The position numbers were made by a program, and so were the translations under genes. Below the pieces are notes generated by a model. The model was not told where the DNA came from and made no database searches. It worked only from the letters and a program-made list of their open reading frames with translations. Below, one piece after another: positions 25,601-36,470 of a stretch of DNA of 64,000 nt (position 1 is its first letter; each line of letters begins with the position of its first letter). Where the stretch lies: positions 682,001-746,000 of the forward strand of contig NC_085116.1 of NCBI RefSeq assembly GCF_030269925.1. Direction: 5' to 3'. Source of the DNA: Bombyx mori. Its lineage: Eukaryota; Arthropoda; Insecta; Lepidoptera; Bombycidae.

Positions 25601-28600
25601 TACTGAAACGTTTTCAGTGGACTTCTTGGAGGATCCCGAGAAGCTACGTCCAGCGGTTTTGTTTAATTATCCCACATTTGTGCACTTTCACAGATATTAA
25701 ACAGTTAAAACCACCGTTATTACACATTTAAACCCGAAGAAACACTAAATAGACAAAATAACACAAATCACACAACTTCACTCCTCGCGTTTCCACCAAA
25801 CAACTGTCATCTTGTTACGAAGGAACAATTTACTTCGCTTGCAGATCATAGGGTAGAACGGATGCCATCTCTGCGTTGTGTGTGTGCTAGTCAATTTACG
25901 CAAAAAATAAGTTGTAGACTTGCCCGAAAATGTATCTAGCGTGAAACGTATTTAGCAATGATATGTTGCTTATAACATAAATTACAACCTTCATTGTTGT
26001 TTTTTTTTTCGAAATTGTAACTGTGCATTTAAGATTTTGGTGTTACCGTCCTGCAGCAGGCTGGGTCGGCTCCCTGTGCCAACAGCTCCCTGACGCAGTC
26101 CGTGTGCCCCATGGCTGCGGCCAGTATGAGGGGCGTGGTACCGTCCTGGAATTTTAATCATCAATTTATTATTAGTATAGTAACGCACACGTGGTTTAAT
26201 TTTCCCGCTCAGCTTGACGTTTAATCCTAAAAATTTCGTAATTATACATAATATAATGACATGGAATATTCTAAAAGTGGTTAAACAAACTTAATAAAAG
26301 ACTTAATTGCGTTTTCTGTACAATATTAAGAAAACAACATTTAAAGCCTTTATTTTCCACAAATTATTTTACATAGAATTCTTGAGTAGTATGTAGTTGT
26401 TTTATTTTTCCAACTGGAAAGGCGAAAGTATCTTCCATACAGCCTAATCTTTTATATGACCTTTTTTATATAAAAAATGATATTATGAAATGAAATGAAG
26501 TTTATTAATATGAAACATGGTATGAAATGAAATGAGATAAGATGATATGAGATGAAATATAATCTCAGTAAAATGGTTATACCGAGACTGTTTCCGTGGA
26601 GTTTTTGGAGGATTCCGAGAAGTTACGTTCAGCGGCTTAGTTTCATTTTCCCACATCTGTGCTCTTTCACAGATACTAAACAGTTAATAAACCACCGTTA
26701 TGACACATTTAAGCCTAAAGAAACACTGAATAGACAAAATTAAACAAATCACACAACTTCACTCCTCGCGTTCCAGCCAAAAAGTCTAGTATTCTTGAAT
26801 TAAATAAAACTGAACTCGTTTTTTTTTTTTCAATGACAGAAAGCTCAGTCAATCTATATAATAAAAAAACTTTTTTTTAAAAACTAAAATGGTATTATAT
26901 AAAAATTACATAAAAAAAGGTTTTTCTTTACATACAAATAAGGTGTTTATTACGATAACTAGCTGTGAGGGACCAGCTGAACGAAATCCCACATGACAGA
27001 CGTCAACCACAGAGTCAATGATAGCACATGTTGGGGACGCCATATTATTTATTTTACTACTTAATTTCATAAATAAAAGTTAGTTATTTAATAAATATTA
27101 AATTTAAAACTATAACACAAAAAACCCGTTAAGTTTGCTTCGCTGGTTCTTATCAGAACTACGTCTTTTCTTGGAACCATTTAATTTTAATAACATAACA
27201 TTAACATTAACATTTAATATTTTCATTTTTAATAAGCGTCTTTATGACGTTAGCGTATTTTTAAGTTATTATTTATCGATTCCTTTTTAAATAGAAGAAA
27301 AATTTTACGAAACCTATACAATTATTTTTTTATTTCAAGTCCATCTTTTGCACGTTAATAGCGCAAAGTTGACCAGGGCGTCATTAAAATTTGTTTCCCT
27401 CCGAAACTGGAGCGCCCCGGGCTCAAAGGAGTTTATGAAGACTATTCCTGTACGGAGTTTGAAGTACGCTTTTGATGCAAAAACGTTTGCACAACGTGAA
27501 TAACATCAAAAGGTTTTCGGCGCAAAAAGAACCCGAGGCTTTATACTATTTTAATTCGCGTATTAATATTAAAATAGCGTTTGGGCACTTTTCAGACTTA
27601 TTAAGCAATGGATTGAAAAGAAAAAAAAACGCCTGTCGAATTGCTGTCGGTCGCGCTGGTCACTCACTTCCACCGTCCACTTCACAGTAATGACCCACTG
27701 AAATCAGTTACGTGCCTCTCTGGACATCGTTTATGTCTCGAGCCCTCTGGTTCCGGAATGAACTCCTCTTTCTTCAAAGGAAACGTGACGAACCCTTGTT
27801 TACCATTCGGCCTGCCACCAACGCCCCGACGTCTGGCTGTACTCCTGGATTTCTGCTGTCCACGTCGATAGCTACTTACAATCAGTTCAGAGATGTATTA
27901 AGCACACACACAAGGAACACACTACAACGCCACGATTCAATGTTCATTTACAGTTTACAAAGTATATTTTTGACGCTTTTACACTAAACATTGACGAATG
28001 ATGTTTATCGAAAATAATTACAATCGTGCTGTCTCTTTTCATCAAGTTGAATTGAAGTGGGTTGTGTTGGTGATGCAAGATTTCATTGGCTTACGCTCGA
28101 AAAGGGGCAATTAATTTAAGTTCAGTGGCACTAAACAAAGGCAGCCTTGAGCATTTGTGAACACTACGATCTAAAATTTGACATAATATGAAAAACAAGT
28201 TGTAGATATCTAGCCCATAAACCAGTCTAATCTAACATGAATGTTCATTCCGCGCGGTTGGTACCTTATTCACTTAATTGTTAGTCACATAATACCACAT
28301 AAAGGAACGGGTGACGATTCAAGACTGGTTGCCTAGCAGTGCAAACATGTAGCACGTCAGTAGATATCAGATAACAACTTTATCTAGTTATTAACCTGGA
28401 ACAAATGTGAACCCAGCCTCCATTATCTATTAGAACTTCTCCATCTGTCCGTAGCAGCAGTATTCTTATCTTATTTCCTAACCAACTTTCCTACTCCTCT
28501 CTCTAATTTTTATCTCGAGTACTTCCGTACTGTCGGCCTTGTAGAGCTGTTTGTAAGATCAGTTTATAGTACCTTTATCCGTCAAGCACTTGACCTTTAC

Positions 28601-31600
28601 ATCTACGGGAGGAAAAAACAACAATATAATTCCATAAGCTTTCATTGTTTAAAATAATCAATAACTACTCTCAAAACGTAATCAATAAAATATATTTCCC
28701 TACATTAGAGACACGAGCGTGCTTATCGCGAGCTTTTTAACTTCTCGATCGCGTAAAAGTTAACTCAAATTTGTATGGAGTTGGAACAGCATCTCTAGTG
28801 GCAAACGAAGGGAAGCACACAGAGTGAAGCACCGGAGTCGCTCATCAGTCCATTAAATCGTCGGAAAACGAAGCGAAACAACGAATCTTCACTAATAAAA
28901 TAAACATATCTAAAAGCGTCCAGAGAAAGGTATACACAGTTAATTCTGGTTACAACAATATTTACTTAACTTAAATAAATTCCACAGATTCTCTGTCCGT
29001 TTCTACAGTCAAACTCAATTGGGCATCTTTCTATTCTAGATAATCTTAGAATAGTGACGAATGAGACCCCTTATTCTGATGAGTATCATTGAGTGTAAAA
29101 TAAAAGCTAAACGTTAGGACGACCATTTAAAAACTGGTGGTTTTTACTGGTGGTAGGACCTCTTGTAAGTCCGCACGGGTAGGTACCACCACCCTGTCTA
29201 TTTCTGCCGTGAAGCAGTAATGCGTTTTGGTTTGAAGGGTGGGGCAGCCGTGTGACTATACTGAGACCTTAGAACTTATATCTCACGGTGGTCGGCGGCA
29301 TTTACGTTGCGATGTCTATGGGCTTCAGTAAGCACTTAGCACCAGGTGGGCTGTGAGCTCGTCCAACCACCTAAGCAATAACAAAAAAAAACTTCGTAGC
29401 TAGTGTTAATTCAGGAAATTTGAGAAATTCGCAGAACTTACTAATTACACTTGACATTGTGACGTATTCAACAAATCCTGTTCAATCATCGATCGACCCG
29501 ATGTAGGACAAGGACGCGCCCTTACTGGGGATGACACGTTTCCGGGAAAATGGGCTCGCTGCAGCGAATAATCCCGTGGAATATAACTTACTGTCTATCG
29601 GATTTATCGGGATTGGTTTTCATTTACATTTTGGATATTTCTAAATATCTGAAGATTTTATTGGTAATTGAAAATTTTGGTTTTGTAGAAAACTTATTCT
29701 TCAACATATATACTATAAAATAATTCGTAATAAATATAACTTTCATTTTATTGCCAGAGAGGAAAATTTGAATTATAAAAAAAACAACAATAGTTTCGTT
29801 AATTCATCACGACTTATTTTTAATGAATACATCTACCTTAAAGAAACGGCGTGTTTTAGTGTGTTTGGTAAACTAAAACACATTTCTGAGAAAACGTATG
29901 AGAATGTTAACCGTATCGCTTACTCAAACAGTACTTAACAAAAAATCGAAACAAATCCAGATTCCGACCAAGTGAAGAAGGAATCTAACTTTTTTTAAAG
30001 CTGTCATTCTGAACAAGACATTATCGTTTTTTTTTGTGATTGAAGGATTACTGGTGGCCCGGAGGCCTTTCCAGTTTCATCAGGACAGGTGGGCGAGCAA
30101 AGGCTCAGCCAGGAGGGGTGGGATTTGCTAGCAGCTGCCCGAGCGCCTCCGAAGGAGACCTTAGAGCTCAAGAGCAACTACTTTGCGAATGAATTTACTA
30201 CGGGATCGGAATCGCAACCCGCTGAGAAGATCCGGCGAGAAACTCAGCGGGGAGGCATTATCGTGTGACGGTATACCTACATAGAAACGCAACATCTCCA
30301 GCAGAGCCCTCTCACGGCGCAACGATAATTCTGTAGCACTTAACAAACTGCATTAGCACATATTACACAGTTACAACAACCGGATAACACCTCGCCATTA
30401 ATTCGTTACATAACATAACGAGTGCCGCATCAAACGATAAATCATAGAGTAACCGCAGTTTGGATTCATGATCTTCGATGGCTTAAAGCATAAGCGATAA
30501 CGAGTGGACATGATTTCCCATTGTCGTCACACGAAATCATAACGTGCATGGCACTGGTGACATTTATCTCTTTTCAGTATCTATTTGAATCATAACGCTG
30601 GCAGTATATTGAACTACAGCAAAACTAAAAATATTATATAATAAGTTGCGTTTTTATCTTCTTTTGTTGAACATTTATTAATTCGATCCACAACTGGGGT
30701 TTCATTACGTGTACAATTTATAGCAATAACTATTATACTCGTAGTATAATAGCTTATACTGTCTGGATAGCAATCGGAACAAGTTAAGAACTAATAATTT
30801 AATTTAACCAAGCCATGGACAACTATTAAAGTAATACCTACATTAAAGGATCGTCCAAATCAACAGTTGAGTGTGAAGATTTTAAACGCAACCACTTTTA
30901 TATTGCGCCTAAGCTTTAATGCACGTAGGAGTAAAGTATAAATAATACAAGAAATTCAGGCCACGCGATTTATTTTGGTCGCAATACATTTTCGAATATT
31001 TCCTTTGGCTTTCGTTTCTGCACGGAGGGATTATGGACTTTCTTATCTATTTAGTAAATCAGTGGTCAAGCTCACGGCCCGCCAGGTGTAAAGTGGTTAC
31101 CAAAGCCTATAGACATCACAAAGCGATCGCCGCCAATCTCCTTGAGATGTGAGGTTTTAGTCTCAAGCTACTTAGTCTTGTATTTTATAAGGGCTGTCGC
31201 AGCAGAAATAGGAAGAGTGGTGGCATTTTATGAACCAGGCAATAAGCAACTCAAGGTTAACTCAAGGTCGGCTCAACGGCACATAGCGCATAATAACACG
31301 ACATATACGTACATAATCGTATTTATCAATATAACAACAATATTATCGATGCGCGAGAAAATCTGCGACCTAGAGATATTTCAACAAATTTTAGCCAAGT
31401 TTATCATGCATGTTTTTCGATCAAAAAGTCATTGGGAGCGCCTTATTTTTAGTTTTTATGAAAACTACACATTATACATTATTATTTCATACGAAGGTAG
31501 ATCGCTTTTAATCAAATTTTTTTCCTAACCCAGATAGTAACTTAGTAATTTTAGCTTCACCGAACAACAAAGCTCAGCCTGGTGACTTTGACTTTGCTAA

Positions 31601-32051
31601 CACTAACCCTTGCAAGACCAAAATCGCGACTCGCTGAGAGATTCGACGAGAAATTCAGTGGGCTGTTGTCTGTAAGTTAATTGTTCACAATGAGCTTTCA
31701 TCGCATTCCACGGGTCCGACGAGAACAGTGACCGGTGCTTGGAGTGCCTAAAAGCATCGATCCTTCATCTTGAGTGATCACCATCATTGTCAAAAACCGG
31801 CAGTGCCAAAGCCTCAATTAAAATACAATCAATAAAATTCCCAGGTTTCGTTAGGCGACATCACTAACAAGAGATAAGGATAAAGTCTAATATTTTCTTA
31901 GCTGCTTCTTATTTAACGCTAATACGAAAAATATACCCACCCTATCTCTGGAGTCAATGTGAACTTTCCCTGTATCCAGGAGTTGTCGCAGTCGGTCGCA
32001 GTCCCCCCTCAGCGCTGCGAGGTGGAACTGCACGTCGGTGCGGGATTCCTT
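22697..32051 (-). CDS. ANKRD29: ANKRD29-like ankyrin-repeat protein (5' end missing)
   Basis: Seven exons on the minus strand: 32051-31941, 26145-26047, 25063-24965, 24272-24174, 23523-23326, 23067-22972, 22903-22697. All have GT-AG borders and all junctions are phase 0. They give 302 codons before the stop. Exons 2-4 hold 33 codons each, exon 5 holds 66 and exon 6 holds 32, so intron positions follow repeat borders. Each unit shows the ankyrin pattern G-T-x-L-x-x-A-A-x-x-G-H-x-x-x-V-x-x-L-L (for example TSALFFAAQGG, SPLWIAAQCGH, SALHGAAMFG). The order and wording match mammalian ANKRD29 (about 301 residues) from its KE-x-P/R start to its end, so only a few N-terminal residues are missing. 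Ankyrin repeats bind partner proteins; the specific role of ANKRD29 is poorly known to me. Exons 5-7 are strikingly GC-rich against an AT-rich background. Confidence 0.88.
24435..24611. mobile_element. MITE family B, full copy with long inverted ends
   Basis: The ends are inverted over about 50 bp: CAGTGTGCTTAGTGCGAG and AACGTTCTCGATAGCGTAAA at the left, and their near-perfect reverse complement at the right. TA precedes the left end. It is non-coding and lies in an intron of the ankyrin gene. Relatives are at 39693-39818 and 28712-28805. Confidence 0.7.
24849..24950 (+). mobile_element. Degenerate Bm1-like SINE scrap
   Basis: GCGCGGGTAGATACC, TTTTTGCCACAAAG and TGCGTTTCGATTTCAAGGA correspond in order to the middle of the Bm1-like body. 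It abuts the ankyrin exon ending at 24965. Confidence 0.5.
25165..25385 (-). pseudogene. LINE scraps next to an ankyrin exon
   Basis: About 25228-25385 parallels the Jockey-like ORF at 41220-41400 (GTCGACATTCCTC, GCCCCGACGGCTATTCTGCA, ATGCGGGCCGCATGAGCGAACACTACAC). The preceding 25165-25200 resembles the small repeat nested at 36208-36322. Both are fragments without coding potential. Confidence 0.55.
25390..25805 (+). repeat. Interspersed repeat family R, copy 1
   Basis: It begins around TTTTAAGGGATTATGG, continues with GAAAT-rich simple sequence (about 25483-25575), then a unique block with CAGTGG, GGAGGATCCCGAGAAGCTACG and a 3' part with CACAACTTCACTCCTCGCG. The 26394-26786 copy matches most of this by eye. 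It is non-coding and its class is unknown to me. Confidence 0.6.
26290..26857 (-). mobile_element. Second copy of MITE family A, interrupted
   Basis: The left part (about 26303-26393) and the right part (about 26787-26857) are the reverse complement of the element at 333-577. They are separated by a family-R repeat at 26394-26786. The far end beyond 26300 is no longer recognisable. Confidence 0.55.
26394..26786 (+). repeat. Interspersed repeat family R, copy 2, nested insertion
   Basis: It is inserted within MITE A. TAGTAT occurs at both edges (26388-26393 and 26787-26792), consistent with a target-site duplication. It contains GAAATG simple sequence, then a block matching 25590-25800, ending near CTCCTCGCGTTCC. 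Confidence 0.6.
27118..27260 (+). mobile_element. Degraded CR1/L2-like LINE 3' UTR
   Basis: AAACCCGTTAAGTTTGCTTCGCTGGTTCTTATCAGAAC and the later ACGTCTTTTCTTGGAACC parallel the 3' UTR at 10463-10525. No coding part is attached. Confidence 0.5.
27261..28711. other. Intronic DNA of the ankyrin gene
   Basis: It lies between ankyrin exons 1 and 2 as numbered here. A relatively GC-rich stretch at 27620-27880 is open in more than one frame on the plus strand but has no recognised match. Otherwise nothing is seen. Confidence 0.35.
28712..28805 (+). mobile_element. One end of MITE family B
   Basis: CGAGCTTTTTAACTTCTCGATCGCGTAAAAGTTAACTC and GTATGGAGTTGGAACAGC match the left half of the family B elements. 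The opposite inverted end is missing. Confidence 0.5.
29147..29392 (+). mobile_element. Bm1-like SINE body, 5'-truncated
   Basis: It runs from TTTACTGGTGGTAGGACCTC to GCAATAACAAAAAAAA. It is well conserved, headless, and lies in an ankyrin-gene intron in antisense orientation to the gene. Confidence 0.88.
30028..30345 (-). mobile_element. Jockey-like LINE 3' end, family 2
   Basis: On the minus strand it ends in an A-run (T-run at about 30029-30036). It shares with 49214-49620 the blocks ACTGGTGGCCCGGAGGCC, GGACAGGTGGGCGAGCAAAG and CGCCTCCGAAGGAGACC, and with the 40.7 kb element the block GAGAAGATCCGGCGAGAAAC. Only the UTR is present. Confidence 0.65.
31044..31233 (-). mobile_element. Degenerate Bm1-like SINE
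   Basis: The blocks GCTCACGGCCCGCCAGG, GTGGTTACC, ATAGACATC, CTCCTTGAGATGTGAG and GCAGAAATAGG follow the reverse order of the SINE body. A 128-codon open frame that starts inside it is not supported as a gene. Confidence 0.6.
31535..31800 (-). mobile_element. Diverged Jockey-like LINE 3' UTR, family 1
   Basis: It matches the 3' UTR of the element at 40.75-41.04 kb in order, with TTTGCTAACACTAACCC, a stretch around CTCGCTGAGAG, CAGTGGGCTG and GAACAGTGACCGGTGCTTGGAGT. It lies just upstream (gene sense downstream) of the first visible ankyrin exon. Confidence 0.6.
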
Positions 32052-32087
32052 CTGCAAAAGCAAAAATAACTTTATCATTCAAGGATT

Positions 32088-32405
32088 TTATTTATTTATT
32101 GCTTAGATGGGTGGACGAGTTCACAGCTCACCTGGTGTTAAGTGGTTACTAGAGCCGATAGACATCTACAATGTAAATGCGCCACACACCTTGAGATATA
32201 GGTAAGTTCCAAGGTCTCAAGTACAGTTACAATAGCAGTTTTTATTACCCGATGTTATTCCTTCACCGTGGAAGTCCATCGTGAACATTTGGTGAGTACG
32301 TATTTCATTAGAAACATTGGTACCACCCGCCTGGGATTCGAACACCGGTGCATCGCTTCAACACGAATGCACCGGATGTCTTATCCTTTAGGCCACGACG
32401 ACTTC
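32088..32405 (-). mobile_element. Bm1-like SINE with head and an internal deletion
   Basis: On the minus strand it has the tRNA-like head (box A CTAAAGGATAAGACATC, box B CCGGTGTTCGAATCCC), the linker, then jumps directly to the final third and the A-rich tail. About 130 bp of the middle (the block with GGTAGGACC to CGTTTCGG) are missing. Confidence 0.8.
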
Positions 32406-32889
32406 AGTTTACTATTTACTTTTGCATAGATCCAGAGATCTTTTTTGTTTCCATGTCCCAGAAGGACATTGCTAGAAATAATATTATTAAACAAAATTGT
32501 CAACCTAAAGACTGTTATTGAAATGGAGTATAATAATGTATTCATTAGTGTTTCCCATCAAAAAGAAAAGCTGTTGCTCATCAGAGCAACAGTGCGAATA
32601 TTCTTTGGAGCTTGTGTTTATGCAAGTTTATATGAAATTGTCAGTAGCACATTTTAGGTTATTTGTTTTTATGTGATTTATTAATGATTTCTTCTTCTAT
32701 TCCTCTATACACTACAACATCACACAGAACGGGAAATTATAATTAAAAAAAAACTAATATATTTTTTGTTGTTAATTAATAAGTTAATAACTTCTTAGTT
32801 GCAAAAATTATGCTCCCACACTGTGAACTAGGCCGAAAATGTAACAACGCAAAAAAAATTTTAGTGTTATTTATCTCTGATCTAATTAT

Positions 32890-32930
32890 ACGACCTAGCG
32901 ATTATAATGCTCGTATAATCGCTAGGTCGT
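32890..32930. repeat. Perfect 17 bp inverted repeat
   Basis: Arms 32890-32906 (ACGACCTAGCGATTATA) and 32914-32930 are exact reverse complements around a 7-base spacer. No surrounding element or gene explains it. Confidence 0.8.
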
Positions 32931-33269
32931 CTGGTGCTTTCGTTAAACAATAGTATTATGTAAGTAAGAACGAAGTCTGTGAACGAACACCATTCGCTCA
33001 AATAATTTGGTATGAACAAAAAACTAGTCATTTTGTATTAATATCACATAACGGTAACGTACAAAATAAATTGCTAGATTAGGATAGGAGGTTGCATGTG
33101 ACATTAATTATCGCATACATCAATCACTGCACGCGTTATTGTCATCGTAGTTGAATGGTCAGTATAATTTATTGAATCAAGGTCAAGTTTACAATCATTA
33201 CTACATCACAGCTCTTGTAGCTTGGTTGTAATTCAGAATACCGGCAGTTGTAACTTAGAAGACTGTCTG
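32931..33269. other. Intergenic or intronic DNA
   Basis: No gene or repeat is recognised. The missing first ankyrin exon could lie anywhere upstream of 32051 on the minus strand. Confidence 0.3.
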
Positions 33270-33992
33270 TTTTCCGTGTTAAGGTCGAGCAATGTCGTGT
33301 AGGAGCAGCGAGGACGAGGGATTAACCAAGGCTAGCCGAAGATTGCGAGCCTCTCGAACATTATGTCCAGTTCCTCACAGTACACATCCGCAGCAAGGCT
33401 GATGAAAATTGGTAAGAAGCTGCGATGAATTGTACCGGCTCTAGACCACCAAACAGAGACTTTAACTTTTCTAGGGGCTCTTTTTCGTTTGGAGGATTGT
33501 CTAAATACTGAACCAGGGTTTAACCAACATGATGATCACTTACAATTATCAAAAATAATCCACTTTTCATCGCAAGTGACAATGGGGTTCAAAATCTCTT
33601 CCGTTCTGTGTCTGTTACACAAAGCAAGACACCTTAAAGCGTTCGTCGCGCTGGCGATCGTTCTGTGCATGCGCACCAACTTATCAAGCTTTTTTTACCT
33701 TGCCAATTTGATGTAAATGTGCCAATATTGTTTTGAAGTTTGCTTTATGAACTGCTGCTAGCTCAGAGATAGTTTGAGTATCGTGAACTTCCACTATCTC
33801 CTTTAATTCATCGTTGTTGACTTTAGTTTGCGGGCGACCACGGGGTTCATTTTTTAGGTCAACATTTCCATGTCGGAAGCGTTCAAACAAATAAAGAATT
33901 GTGTGTTCGTTTGTAGTGTTCACTCCATGCATGTCATTAATGTTGCGAGATGTTTGTGCGACATTACTACCGCGACGGAACTCGTATTCCAA
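33270..33992 (-). pseudogene. Dead mariner transposase
   Basis: The first about 100 codons (33992-33684) give the helix-turn-helix half, with FRRGSNVAQTSRNI, FERFRHGNVDL, PRGRPQTK and HLHQIGKVKK. After a frameshift come CNRHRTEEIL and the first catalytic motif as TCDEKWI (about 33565-33545), VSVWW, and near 33290 a second catalytic motif LLHDIARP in which Asn is replaced by Ile. Stop codons and at least two frameshifts break the ORF. Terminal inverted repeats were not found. This is a mariner-family copy without function. Confidence 0.85.
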
Positions 33993-34604
33993 TATTTACT
34001 CTTATTTTTATCATGTCCTTGTCCATATTGATGAAAAAGATACGAATATAGTAAAAACAAACCACTAATGAATAAAAAATAACTGAAATTGAAAATAGAA
34101 TTCCATATATTTTAAAAAAAGAATCATTTGAATTTAGAAATTACTGACAGCCATACATATATTACGTTTCGAATAGCCAGTATTGTAAAACGACAACTTC
34201 ATGGTTTACTTACTATTACTTTTACTTACTATTATTTTATATTCATAGTCATATTCAAGAAAACGCCATAAATTAACACCCAAATTAATTTATATTTTTT
34301 TACACGCAAGATTAATTTTTTAACAAAATTTAGAACAATCTAGTTGTTGTACACAAACGTAATGAGTCTGAATCGGTAATCGGTTCGCAAGACGGATTTA
34401 ATAACATTCACAAGCACGCGATATTTGTAGGTTGAACGAACCGAACTGATACATCCGTGGATAGATATTGGATGTTCTCTTAGGGTTGGTAAGTTAACTT
34501 GGTTAGTACTAAAGCTGTTGGCATAGAAATAGTCTATTTTCGATTGGAGACTATACGTGAAGAATATATGTATATGGTACTCATAACCGCTTCCTATTGA
34601 AATA
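33993..34604. other. Intergenic DNA
   Basis: AT-rich, with nothing recognised. Confidence 0.35.
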
Positions 34605-34866
34605 TCCAGTCATCGTTCTCGTCGAACCCGCGACGAGAGCTTGACGAGTAAATTAACCCACAGACACAACCCACCGAGTTTCTCGCCGGATCTTCTCAGT
34701 GGGTCGCGTTTCCGATCCGGTGACAGATTCTACAAAGCACGGCTCTTGCTAGGATTCGGGTTAGCAACGTCGTCAGGTTTGAGCCCCGCGAGCTCACCTA
34801 CTAGTTAAGGTTACACTGAAATAGCCTCTCAAGGCTATCAGCTTAGGTAGGATAAAAAAATATATA
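34605..34866 (+). mobile_element. Jockey-like LINE 3' end, family 1
   Basis: In plus orientation it repeats the 3' UTR of the 40.7 kb element: TTCTCGCCGGATCTTCTCAGTGGGTCGCG, CACGGCTCTTGCTAGG, CCCGCGAGCTCACCTACTAG. It ends in GGATAAAAAAATATATA. No coding part remains. Confidence 0.7.
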
Positions 34867-36121
34867 TAGAATCTTAGGACTGACAGCACCAAAGCGTTGG
34901 GTCTACCATAGTTGAGCCACTCCCTTGACTAAGGCATTTCTATTTGATTTTTCCCGTCTGCCATAAGCTGTGCTGTGGACTGCTCAGGCATGAGCAGACT
35001 GATTTACCAACACAAACCTAGTCTCAGAGGAAGGAAGAGGGGGCAATAAGTGAGGTCGGTCATTTGCTTATAATTAGAATCAAAATAGAAAGAAATGTGA
35101 CATAAATGATACATGCTTGGACTGAACTGATATTTTACGCGACGTAACAAAAACATATTTTTCTAAAATTGGCGACATCTTAGATATTCATGATACTATC
35201 AGACTACGCCTACGATCATCTTACGCAGTTTCATATTTGTGCGCATTTCATGAAATACCTATCAACCCTGCGCCCGCTCGTTTCGGATTACGGTACAGCT
35301 TTAAGCTTCACTGAGTTTAACACGTTACTTACATGCGCATGGAACATCGGATCAGTCACCGTGAATTAAAAAAGCTTGAACTGCTAGTGAATAGATTATT
35401 AACAAAAGCAGTGCTCACATTGAATATTGCTGTATGACATTACATCTTCTAAAATTGACATAATGAATAACTAGCAGACGTTTCACTCGTTTTACTACTG
35501 TTTTATCAGATAGTACAGATTTTAACATACCTTGTTTGTATTTGATATCTAAATCTGAAGTTATCTCTCCTCATAAAGCGCTGTACGTGTTAAAACTATA
35601 CTAATAAGAATGGTTCCTAATTCATTCTGATTTATAATTATTATATTATTATTTCGGAACAAACCCGTTTTTGGATTTGGACGCGTTAATGGTCTGCTTT
35701 ATCCAGCTTCTGTGCTCTGGATTTGTTGGATGAAAATTGAACTTTATGCCTCTTTATTATAGGCCCACGAAAACATCACGACCATCGTGACTGATAAGTG
35801 GCATCGCACGGAGGAGTGCGCTGACTGGTGCTTGCAATCAACACATTATTAGCTTCAAATTTCAACAAAAAATACACGAACCCACCTCAAAATTCACATT
35901 CAATAATAATTCTTGTATAAATTTCCACTTATCTCGGAATTCAAGGCCGTAACTCACATTGTATTAGTTACGCGCTAATTATGTTTACTATTTCAAACTA
36001 TTTTGTGATATATATCTTCACGGTAATTAATTTTCGTTAATTGATTCCTGTAGGCTTTGGATTAAGAAGGATATATGTACGTAATACAAAAGTCAAATTA
36101 TTGTCTATTCACTGCCATTTG
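34867..36121. other. Intergenic DNA
   Basis: No supported gene, RNA or repeat boundary. Confidence 0.35.
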
Positions 36122-36470
36122 ACGGCCGTCTGGTGCAGTGGTAAGTGACAGGGTCACTACACGAAGGGGTCGCGGGTTCGAATCCCGCCAATGGAAGATA
36201 TCTGTATGATTTTTTTTTTATTGCCCTTGTAGATAGACGAGCATACGGCCCACCTGATGGTGAGTGGTTACTGTCGCCCATGGACTTCAGCAATGCCAGG
36301 GGCAGAGCCAAGCCGCTGCAATATAAAAAATAGAATTCCAGGGTTATGGATGTACATTTATTTATTTACATTTATTTCCGTTATCTGGTACCTGTAACAC
36401 AAGTTCTTTACGAACTTATCACGGGACTATTTAACGTGGCGTGACTGTTAGTAAATATTTATTTATTGAT
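36122..36470 (+). mobile_element. tRNA-derived SINE (second type) with nested insertion
   Basis: The head GGCCGTCTGGTGCAGTGGTAAG and box B GGGTTCGAATCCCG mark a tRNA origin. The body includes AGGGTTATGGATGTA, GGTACCTGTAACACAAGTTC and CGGGACTATTTAACGTGGCG, and the end is TTAGTAAATATTTATTTATTG. The uninterrupted copy at 48168-48434 shows that about 36208-36328 is an inserted piece: a T-run plus GCATACGGCCCACCTGATGG, the minus-strand 3' end of another retroelement. Confidence 0.75.

Noticed and set aside
27641..27871. GC-rich Pro/Leu-rich frame
   Set aside because: More than one frame is open here and I cannot match either to a known protein; it may be an old retroelement scrap.
31142..31528. 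128-codon plus-strand frame
   Set aside because: It begins inside a degenerate SINE and continues into AT-rich DNA, with no motif.
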